The notes under the pieces were generated by a model that was not told the origin of the DNA, did not search any database, and was given only the letters and a program-made list of their open reading frames with translations. Below, one piece after another: positions 1 to 8,184 of a DNA stretch of 64,000 nucleotides; within the stretch, counting starts at the first letter, position 1, and each line of letters begins with the position of its first letter. Origin of the DNA: Anas platyrhynchos (taxonomy: Eukaryota; Chordata; Aves; Anseriformes; Anatidae); assembly GCF_047663525.1 (NCBI RefSeq), contig NC_092621.1, positions 13,031,001 to 13,095,000 of the forward strand, given 5' to 3'. The position numbers were made by a program, and so were the translations under genes.

Positions 1-1090
1 TTTTAAGAGAGAAAAATAAAAGAAAAAAGAATTTGTAGGAATCAGTACCTGCTTCCTTTCTGAAGTTCATCTATGGTGAACTGTATCCACAGAAATGTCT
101 CTCAGGAGCCTCTTCAGGTTTCGGATTTTTTTCTAAGACAATGTATGATAACTGATCATCCTTACAAAAATAACTGTTACTTGTTCTGTTCTAGTGGCCC
201 TTATACAACAATACCAGGCAAGGCGACAAGGCTACTTGTGCAGAAGAAGAATCTGTCCGACTTCTTTTGCTGTTACATAGTACATTTTACTATTATATTT
301 TATAGTCTAAAACACCCCTTTCACATTATCTGTATTTTAACTTTATTCAAAATCCCTAGTGCTTTGAATAATCAGGAACTGACTGTAACATTCAAATGAA
401 AATACTTGGGTTAAATCTATCGTTTTCTTTCACAGAAAACTTTTTTACTAGTATACATTTCAGAAGATGTATCTGCCAAATAATCCATATCCTGTCCTCG
501 TACAAATGGTAGCACGTTCTTGACACCATTGAGATGATGCAAGTGTGTAATTTAGAAGAAATTGAAAAATTAAATAGTATTATTTCATGTTGTGAAATTC
601 ATGTTGGAAATTTATGCTAAATACTTAGAATAAGGGGGAAAATGTTACCATCATTTGGCTTACCAAAAAGGGAAAAAAAAATAGTCACCATCAAATTGTA
701 AACTTGCAACGTGTAATTGTACAGATATTTTACACCTCAATATGCAGGCTTCCTTGGCTCTTTATTTTACCTTTACCACTTAAGACTTAAGTCCTGATCT
801 GACATTCAGGCTGCTTACTTACTTACAATGAATATTCCCCTGAGAATTAATTATGTGGTGCTATTATTTGCCACTGTGATCTAAAGTTAATGCAAAGAAT
901 GTAACTTTATATTACTTGTCATACAGCATTTATCATTACATTCATTCTACTCACTTCTGTAGTCGAGTCTTAACACCAAATTCCCAATTATTTCAATACT
1001 TAAATTTAAGGTGATATCTAACAATTACATTACTACATAGTGATTTCCCACCATTGTGTAGGAAACTTTGACCACTAGAAAAATACACAA

Positions 1091-1253
1091 ACATAGAATT
1101 GGAGAATGGTTTGGGTTGAAATTGAAAGGGACCTTGAAAGATCACCCAGTTCCAACCCCCTGCCATGGGCAGGGACACCTCCCACCAGACCAGGTTGCCC
1201 AAAGTCCCATCCAGCTTGCCCTTGAGCACTTACAGGGAGGGGGCATCCACATT
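1091..1253 (-). mobile_element. CR1 LINE, 3'-end fragment
   Basis: The + strand reads as the reverse complement of a CR1 3' end: an ATAGAAT-like tail, then 'tggtttgggttg', 'gggaccttgaaagatca' and 'ccatgggcagggacacctcc'. The minus strand translates to the last codons of ORF2 (LDGTLGNLVWWEVSLPMAGG). Severely 5'-truncated, which is typical of CR1. Slightly decayed tail. Confidence 0.93.
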
Positions 1254-2759
1254 TTTGATTTTACTTACACATCACATTTAGTTAAAAATTCTGTCCTGAA
1301 ATGCATACAAACTATCAATTAATAAGAGGTGAATGTAACGATGTCTGTGCATCCCATTAATTAATTAAAATGACATGCGACTGTATGTTAAACCAGCCAT
1401 TAAATAAACCAAAAGTGGAAGAGTACAGTACATTTTTCATGCATTCTAGAGAAAACATCTAATGGCAGCAAGCAACCTCTAAGAAAACATTGGTGCTAGG
1501 TGTGTTTTTACTAGTATTTTACATACTGTCTACAATTTATGGAGCTGAATAACAACATGTTGCTGTCAGGGAGGTTAACATCAGAATGCAGAGGGCAGGA
1601 AGGACTCTTCACTATTTTCAACAGAACACACATGCATTCTGTCTTTGCAAGTGGAAAGCTTTTTGTCTCAGTACACAGTCATAAACAGCAGCAAGAGTGA
1701 TACCTACAACTAACATATTTTGGTGAAAATGGTTTGAGAAACATGTTTTGAAAAGAGTATTGTATGCATGAAGATCTTTAATTCCTGACTTTTAAAGTTA
1801 CATTAAGAATACCGAATTATTTGTTCTCTTTGAAGGACAAGTAATGAGTCTCAGAATAACTGACTGTGCAAAATACTTTAGATTTATGAGAGCCCAGTCA
1901 TTTCTCTTAAGCAAAAGACATGTTCTCCCTTGACTTCAAAGGCAGCAGGATTAGGTTCTAAAACTTCACCCTGAAATTTGCAGCTCATTTTCACGGCTCT
2001 ATAGGTGTGGATTTATCAGGAGAATTCAGAGAGCTTTGCCCTCCTCCACACTGCTACCAGCTTTGTTTAGTGCAGTGTTCACTCCTTAGTGTGCCACAGT
2101 CATGGTTGTATGACTGCATAGCTCCTCCCATACAGATTAGGACTACCTCCACCCCATGACTAAGGCCTGGAGCAGAAATGAGGTTTAAAGTATCTTTTAA
2201 AATGTTTTCTGATAGTATTCTGAAATGCTTGTTGTTACCCCATTTCTTGGCCATTTCACATATAATGGGATACACCCATATGTACTAAAATATTTGTAGA
2301 AACACACGTGACCTTTCATTCTGCAATAAATTGTTGTTGAGAAGACAATTCGAAGACAAAAGTAATACGGGGAACCACTTGTCTGAACCCAGTCAAAGAA
2401 TTTGACCTTTCATTTTTAGAAGTGAATTACAGTAATATCTAATGGAATAAAACCTCCTTAATTTGATTTCCCTTAAGGAAGAAAATCCTTGTTTGCTTCT
2501 AAGTGTTACAGTAACACTTTCTAAAACAATTATTAATGAGTTATTTTCTTGTGCAGGTAATAGTAATGCCATAGTAATCAAACAAAATAACCATTTCTAC
2601 AAATTCCTTTAGTTAAAAAGGGTTATAAAAGCATAAAATGGGCTGGTGAGATTCTCACTGGAGAATTCTTACTGAAACAGAAGAATCAAATACCTGTTAT
2701 GTCTTACACTGATGTTTGGACTGGCTAAGCCATATCTGATATGGAAGACCCTGGCATAT

Positions 2760-2774
2760 AAAAAAAAAAAAAAA
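2760..2774. repeat. Poly(A) run
   Basis: Fifteen consecutive A residues with no retroelement body recognised next to them. Treated as simple sequence. Confidence 0.9.
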
Positions 2775-3433
2775 TGTGGTATTTACATTTTATTTATACA
2801 GTGAATCACCAACTAAAAAAAAATAATAATATAAATACTCCAACAACACAAATTATTAACAATAAGTTAGAAGCAGATTAAAGTAGTATTCCTGGGCCAG
2901 CTTGTCATTTTAGAATCACATTTTCCTTTGAATTCACAGGTGTGTATGCCCACATACATACATGTATGGGAACTCTAAATAGGTAGCTTATTCAACTTTA
3001 GTTTATTACAAAAATACATACATTTTCTCCCTTGACTAACAGAATTGAACTCTATTAAAATAAGCACAAAGAACTATGAACATGGTTTATCAACTACACC
3101 AGTAATTTCCCTTTATTTCAAATGGACAATCTGAAAATGCATAAACAATTGTAGGATTGGGACCTTTTATATTAACTTGGAACACAGGTATGTAATACAT
3201 TTCTTCCAGAGCCTGGTTTACTCTGTCTCCATTAAACTTACATGAGTGCACACCCATTAGATAGAAGGACTGAATTACCGTATTCTCCAGTGCCATCTTC
3301 ATTTCTGTACTTTCAAATAAACACACTTGTAAAACAAACTTTGATTCATCCAACATTAGGAATTTGATAGTTTAAGCTTAAGAGATGCGTTTTAACTCTG
3401 CTTTAAAGACAGAGCATTGGTTCAGGAAATCCT

Positions 3434-3478
3434 AAGACCTGGATTCAAGTGCAAGACCTGGATTCAAGATTCAAGTGC
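3434..3478. repeat. Nested 19-bp/10-bp tandem duplication
   Basis: AAGACCTGGATTCAAGTGC (3434-3452) is followed directly by a second copy of its first 16 bases (3453-3468) and then ATTCAAGTGC (3469-3478). One short segment has therefore been duplicated twice by slippage. Confidence 0.85.
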
Positions 3479-3930
3479 ATTTGTGTACGGTATTATCTCT
3501 TTGTGCAAATCATATCCATCCAGAACTGAAAGGGTGTGTTTATATGCCACAGGATATTTACAGCTAGCTAGCTGTGTCCAACTGTATGGTGAATCCTGAA
3601 GTCCGCAGATGAGCCAGGCTTCCTCTAAATGTGATTTTTGTCCCAGTATCAAGGAGCAAAACAACAGAAGTGAGCTGTGAGAAGACACAGTTAATTCATT
3701 AGGCGTAGCAGCTTCCTTGCTATGTTTTATTCACGGTTTTACCTGTACAGAGGAAAAAACGTAAACCCTTTCAGACTAGGATTCTCTTTCTCCAAACAGT
3801 CCAGCACAGCCCAGGATTAAAATATTTCCAGTAAACCTGCTGTCGGGGCACGGGGGGAGAAAGGGAGCATCCCCCTCCAGCGGTGAGGCTCAACACCTCA
3901 ACACCTGCATTTTTTCCCCCGTGCTCGTCC

Positions 3931-3989
3931 AGAAAAAAAAAAAAAAAAAAAAAAAAAAAGAAAAAAAAGAAGAAGAAGAAAAAAAAAAA
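3931..3989. repeat. A/AAG polypurine tract at island edge
   Basis: A run of 27 A (3933-3959) continues as G, A8 and (GAA)n to 3989, with no pyrimidine over about 58 bases. It marks the left border of the CpG island. Homopurine tracts of this length can form triplex DNA and are prone to length polymorphism and sequencing error. Confidence 0.95.
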
Positions 3990-4195
3990 CTGCTGTACGT
4001 CCAGCTGCAGATCCCTCGCCCCGGCACCGGGAGTTGCTGCTCCTGCGGCTCGGCCTCGGAGAGCCCCCGGAGAAGGACGCGGAGGGCGGCGGCGGCCCCG
4101 AGGAGCGCCCCTGCCGGCCTGCAGCCCTCAGGGGCCGGCGGAAACAGACCCCGGGCGCCTCCGCTTCCCAACGGCCGCCGGCCCAGCAGCGGCAG

Positions 4196-4286
4196 GGGAA
4201 GAAAAAAAAAAAAAGAAGAAGAAGAAAAAAAAAAAAAAAGAGAAAAAAATAAAAAAGTAAAAAATAAAAAAAAAAGGGGGGAGAAG
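4196..4286. repeat. Second A/AAG-rich tract
   Basis: A-rich, mainly purine sequence with (AAG)n, long A runs and A/T interruptions, ending in A10G6. It lies inside the island about 200 bp after the first A/AAG tract; the two frame a very GC-rich 200-bp segment. Long lysine-rich or phenylalanine-rich reading frames across it are artefacts of the repeat. Confidence 0.93.
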
Positions 4287-4460
4287 CTCTCCGGCGGGTG
4301 GGGACGGGGGGAGGCAGCGGGGCGGCGGCGGCTCGGCCGGGCGTGCGGCGGCGCTGTGAGGGGAGCGGCGCGCTGCCGGCGCTCTGTCGTCGCGCTATCG
4401 CCGGGGCTATCGCGGAGTCGCGGCGTCGGCGGCGCCGTCGGAGCGAGCGAGCGAGCGGCC

Positions 4461-4543
4461 GAGGAGGAGAAGAAGGAGAAGGAGGAGGAGGAGGAGGAGG
4501 TGGAGGAGGAGGAGGAGGAGGAGGCGGCGGAGGGAAGGGGGAG
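4461..4543. repeat. (GGA/GAG)n array
   Basis: An almost pure trinucleotide array of GAG/GGA with AGA and GTG interruptions, preceded by (GAGC)n at 4440-4456. Runs of GG spaced by one base make the + strand a candidate G-quadruplex former. It sits just upstream of the likely start site and mirrors the TCC arrays that follow. Confidence 0.95.
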
Positions 4544-4640
4544 GCTGTTGGCGCCTGGCGCCGGTGGAGGGAGTCATTCCTGCCGCTGCACTTCCGGTCG
4601 GCATTTTGTTCTGAGAGGGAGCGAGAGCGACGCACGGGAG

Positions 4641-4769
4641 CCTTCCTCCCCCCCCCCTCCTCCTCCTCCTCCTCCCCCCGCCCGGTACCGACTCGCCGTG
4701 CCCCGGCCGCCCCCCCCCCCTCCTCCTCCTCCTCCTCCTCCTCCTCCTCCTCCTCCTCCCCCCTCCCTG
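4641..4769. repeat. (TCC)n / poly(C) arrays in exon 1
   Basis: Two blocks of C runs with (TCC)n, about 4645-4680 and 4710-4769, the second with more than a dozen TCC units. They are complementary to the GGA array at 4461-4543 and are G-rich on the minus strand. If transcribed they give a C-rich leader suited to poly(C)-binding proteins. Confidence 0.93.
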
Positions 4770-4848
4770 CTCTTCGCTCCCCCGCCCGCCTCCCGCAGTC
4801 GCGCACCGAGGGAGCGGCGGCGGCGGCGGCGGCCCCCGGCAGCGCTGC

Positions 4849-4918
4849 CCCCCCCCCCCCCCGCCTCCCTCCCTCCCTCTCCCTCTCCCTCCCTCCCTTC
4901 TCCCGGCCGCCCCCCCAC
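4849..4918. repeat. Poly(C) and (CCCT)n tract
   Basis: A C14-type run followed by CCCT/CTCC repeats and another C7 run. It continues the pyrimidine bias of the leader. Variable length between individuals would be expected. Confidence 0.9.
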
Positions 4919-4963
4919 GGCCCCGGGGCGCCTCTCGGAACCGGTTCGGCCCGGCCCGTGCCC

Positions 4964-4972
4964 ATGTTGTGA
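4964..4972 (+). other. NIPBL: Minimal uORF in exon 1 (ATG TTG TGA)
   Basis: A two-codon upstream ORF. The context has C at -3 and T at +4, so initiation would be weak. Its relevance depends on the real start site being upstream of it. Confidence 0.45.
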
Positions 4973-5031
4973 GGCGGCCGCAGGGGGACGGGATCCGCGC
5001 CGGCCGCTTTACCCCCCCCCCCCGGCTCTAC

Positions 5032-5169
5032 ATGTTCGCTGCACCGAGGAGGAGACGGAAGAGGAGCCAGCCCCCCTCCCGGCCCGGATTATTGTTGTTA
5101 TATTATCTCCCCTCCTCCTCCTCCTCCTCCTGCTCCGCGGCGGCGGCCCAGCAGCGGCGGCTCCTCTGA
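5032..5169 (+). other. NIPBL: 45-aa uORF in exon 1
   Basis: ATG at 5032 opens a 46-codon frame, stop included, that ends before the exon 1 donor. The product starts MFAAPRRRRKRS and continues through leucine-, serine- and alanine-rich simple sequence encoded by TCC and GCG repeats. The ATG context (T at -3) is weak. A peptide function is unlikely; an effect on ribosome scanning is the more reasonable idea. Confidence 0.45.
5107..5132. repeat. (TCC)n tract
   Basis: About eight TCC units inside exon 1, followed by a CGG-rich stretch. Confidence 0.9.
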
Positions 5170-5260
5170 GGAGGGAGGGGGGCGGATTGCTCGCCCCCTC
5201 TCCCGGCTCCCCGTCGGATTCAGACGCCGATTTGCTCAGGTAATCCCCCCCCCCCCTCCC

Positions 5261-5277
5261 CGTCGTCGTCGTCGTCT
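5261..5277. repeat. (CGT)n short tandem repeat
   Basis: Five to six units of CGT directly after the poly(C) that follows the exon 1 donor. Short and possibly polymorphic. Confidence 0.9.
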
Positions 5278-5680
5278 CCCCTTCCCCTCCCTGCCCTCTC
5301 CGCCAGCGGGCCGGGCCTGCCAGCCTTACCCCCCCCCCCTTCCCTCGGCGGCCCAAGCGCTGCCGGCAGCCCAGGCCCCGCTCCGGGGGCGGAGGGCAGC
5401 GGGCGGCCGAGGTGTCGGTCTCGCAGCCCCCCGTGCTGCCGGCGCGGCGCTGGCGGAGGAGGTGGGCTCCTCCCGGGCTGCCGGCAGGCCTAGGCCCGGC
5501 GGAGAGCGCAGGCCCCGGCGGCCAGCGCCTTTCCTCCAGCTCGAGGATTAAAGGGAGAGGCGAAGCGGCTGCTCGGTGACAGGCCTCGGCCCGGAGAGGA
5601 GCAGCAAGCAGGAGGAAGGAAACAATGCCGCGAGTGTGTGCGCGGAGCCCGTGCCATATTTACAACTTCGCCAGGGCCGG

Positions 5681-7320
5681 GAGGCGAGGTCCCAGCGCAG
5701 ACAGCCCCCTGAACTGAGGAAGGAGTGAGCGGAGGAATAGGGGGGAGAGAGAGACAATGTAAATAGCCCAGGAGCAAAAATCGCCCTCTCCGGGATTCTC
5801 CCCAACTCCGCTCCGAACACGCAAAAGTTGGCGTGGAGATGGATTTATAACGTGCAAACGCTTGATCTCCGAATAATAAAGCGATTGATTAGCGCGTTAA
5901 TCACTTCGCGTATTTATAGCGTAAAACTAGAGCTTGTGGGGTGATTGACACGGCACGGACACCTGCAGACCCAGAAAATACGGATAGAGGAGCGTATTGT
6001 GCCAGGTATTCCACGCAATCTTAATGTTTACGTGCTGTAGACGTTGGGGGAATACGTCCAAAATTCACGAGAAATGCTATTTCGTGCCTTCTAAGAAACA
6101 GAAAATGGGGAAGGGGTCGCGTGTGAAGCGGTGCGTTCGTGACATTTCGGGGACCGGGATGAAGATGAGATCTTGCCCTTAGAACTCAGGAATCAAAGAT
6201 AAATTGAATCAAGTGAAAAGTGAGGAATGTTGAAAAGTGTCATCCTTTCTTGTCAGGCCATATCACTTTGAGAGCCTGGGGTTGTTATTGGCTGTTTGTG
6301 TCCGTGGTGTTTGAATATGTAATTAGGTGTCATTTTAACAGGTCAAATGCGTTTTGTAAGTGACTGTTGATTAAGTGTCAGGCCTTTATACATAAACGGT
6401 GGCTAATTTTCAGTAAGGAAAAATCTTGGACTTAGCGTGTGGCAGAGTTGAGAGTGTTGTGAAAAACTGAAGTAGATGTAAAACAAACGCCCTGCGAACT
6501 TGTAAAAGTACTCCTTCAGAAATTACATAATTGAGGGAAATTTTGAGGTACCAAGTTTCACCTTTCATATAGAAAGGGAATTTGCAGATGGTAAACAAGT
6601 AGTAACATTCTATAATTCATCTATTTTTAAAGTAGGTTTTTAAGCTGTTTGAGCAGATATGTTGTAGTAATAGCTGGTTATTGTATCTAATAAAGCAACT
6701 TTCTCGGGTATTGTGGTTTAGAGCCTTAAAAACTGCGCGGGGGTGCCTCCGAGTGCCCTGATACATGTTTAAAGGGGTGAAGTTAATATAGCTGTCACGT
6801 AGAAGGCGTGTTTTTAATGCTGTAAATCCGTGTAGTAGTCAGTAGCGTGTCCGTGATTTGTATTGGTCAGGGAGCAGTTTGAATTTTAAAAAGCCTGAAG
6901 ATCCTGCTGAGCCCCAATCCCGGCCTCCCTCCCTCCCACTAATCTCCCATTCCTGTCTTTGTGCTGCCTGGTCCTGTTAGACACTGTTTGCAACAGGGCC
7001 TCAGGCCTACGTGCGTGGAGAGGAACCATTTACACTCCGAAAAAGCAGCTTTTTATTTTTAAACTTTATGAATCGTAGAGGGAGCCACTAGTTGTCTCGA
7101 ACTGTCCCTGTCTCTGCGTGTAGCTGAATTGCTGTTTTCTTTTGATCCGTAGCGTGCGTAGGGGCCGAGTATAACTCTGCTTTACAGGAAAGAAAGGACT
7201 GTGCAGAAGTACTTGTAGTTCTTGGGTAGTTTTCATCATCAGAAAGCGACGTTAGCTGTAGCATTTCTTTCGTTGATTAAAACAACTCCCGTTTTAACGA
7301 AAATGCGTTTGTTAAGCTAA
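5681..7320 (+). promoter_or_regulatory. CpG-retaining AT-rich shore, possible intronic regulatory region
   Basis: Base composition drops to AT-rich, but CpG remains frequent, for example between 5840 and 5945 (cgtgcaaacgc, ccgaataataaagcg, gcgcgttaatcacttcgcg). Such CpG would normally be lost from methylated AT-rich DNA. A dyad TGATTA-N6-TAATCA lies at 5886-5903 and resembles paired homeodomain half-sites. This suggests an unmethylated, possibly conserved segment next to the promoter; it is inference from dinucleotide pattern only. Confidence 0.45.
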
Positions 7321-7450
7321 TAGTTGTGAATTTCTCTGCCTTATTTTTCATTTAAGGAGGTTTACTGAAATATGAGATACGAACAGGAAATCAGCCACTG
7401 TAGTTATGTAGTTCCTGTCAAGTTTATCTTTCCAGCGTTCTGTTTACAGC

Positions 7451-7473
7451 TTTTTTTTTTTTTTTTTTTTTTT
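7451..7473. repeat. Poly(T) run, 23 bp
   Basis: Pure T run in the intron with no retroelement body beside it. Confidence 0.93.
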
Positions 7474-7690
7474 GTCAGAAAGCATGCACTTTTCTGATAC
7501 CAAAAATAGGCGTATTTATAGAGGGAAATTTAAGGTGCTGGCTATTTGTGATTTGTAGTGAGCTTTTTGTTTTTGTTCTTCTGAACTATACATGGTTAAT
7601 CCTCAATTATTTGTTTTAGCATGCTTTTGGAATTGTAAATTTAAGGCAGAAGTATTTAATGTAGAAATGTAAGATGACATTTTAGTGTTG

Positions 7691-7716
7691 TTTTTTTTTT
7701 GTTTTTTTTTTTTTTT
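7691..7716. repeat. Poly(T) run with one G
   Basis: T10-G-T15 simple sequence. Confidence 0.9.
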
Positions 7717-8158
7717 CACTATGTAGGCCACAGTTAAGTGTTTGTAGGGGGAGGGAACATGACTATTTCACTTTCACACTTTATTTTTCCTAACATTAGG
7801 AGTTTATACTGATCCACTGCTTGTCATAACATCTAACTGCTTAAGGTTTCAGTTATTTTATGCATGTTTTGGAAATACAAAATTAATTTTCCTTGAGATA
7901 TTAGTTGTAGCAATTATTTTAACTAAAAGAGGGTTTTTTTTCTTCTTGTTATCTTTTACTTTGTACTTTTGACTACCTTGTATGTTCTGAATTCCTCTTC
8001 TATGTACATGTTTTATTTATACTTTTTCTCTCAACTGCTTGAATGTTTTCCCTGAAGTTATTCCAACAAACAGCATTTCCCTGAAGCCCTTGCTATCTTG
8101 TACAACTGTTTTTATCTTTTTTGTATAAGGACATAGAAATAGGCAACCACTAAAAACA

Positions 8159-8184
8159 TTTTTATTTTTATTTTTATTTTTTTA
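8159..8184. repeat. (ATTTTT)n tract
   Basis: Several units of TTTTTA/ATTTTT in AT-rich intron. Confidence 0.85.

Larger units (their letters stand above)
1..3930. other. Intergenic region upstream of NIPBL
   Basis: AT-rich sequence with no gene I can recognise. It holds one CR1 3' fragment (1091-1253), a poly(A) run (2760-2774), a small nested duplication (3434-3478) and an 88-codon minus-strand reading frame (3090-3356) discussed under findings. In human the next gene upstream of NIPBL is far away, apart from a divergent non-coding transcript, so lack of a gene here is expected. No splice or coding pattern argues for an exon. Confidence 0.6.
4600..5239 (+). other. NIPBL: NIPBL exon 1 (non-coding 5' leader)
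   Basis: The 3' border is the donor CAG|GTAATC at 5239/5240, which follows 'cgccgatttgctcag'. The 5' border is approximate: no start site can be read from sequence alone, and I place it just after the ETS motif. The exon is extremely C- and TCC-rich, with long poly(C) and (TCC)n tracts. It has no reading frame that joins the NIPBL start codon, which lies in exon 2; a non-coding first exon followed by a very long intron is the known NIPBL arrangement. Two AUGs lie within it: a two-codon uORF (4964-4972) and a 45-aa uORF (5032-5169). Other donors in the island cannot be excluded. Confidence 0.7.
3990..5680 (+). promoter_or_regulatory. NIPBL: CpG-island promoter of NIPBL
   Basis: CpG dinucleotides are very dense from about 3990 to 5680, in sharp contrast to the AT-rich flanks. 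There is no TATA box in a convincing place. Visible candidate sites are an SP1-type GGGGCGG at 4319-4325, an ETS/GABP-type CACTTCCGG at 4589-4597, and the octamer GCTATCGC repeated at 4394-4401 and 4406-4413, 12 bp apart. This is the usual architecture of a broadly expressed housekeeping gene with dispersed start sites. The island spans non-coding exon 1 and the start of intron 1. Such islands are often bidirectional, and a divergent transcript on the minus strand is plausible but not shown. The start site is not fixed by the sequence; I place it near 4590-4620, just after the ETS motif. Confidence 0.88.

Noticed and set aside
3416-3600. Possible MIR-like SINE ('gacctggattcaag', 'ctagctagctgtgtcc')
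   Set aside because: The phrases resemble MIR, but order and spacing do not fit, and the first phrase is part of a local duplication. Not enough to call a SINE.
3883-5243. Long reading frames across the CpG island on both strands (up to 440 codons)
   Set aside because: They consist of lysine, glutamate, glycine, serine and proline runs encoded by A/AAG, GGA and TCC repeats, and they lack conserved domains. They are repeat artefacts; the region is promoter and non-coding exon.
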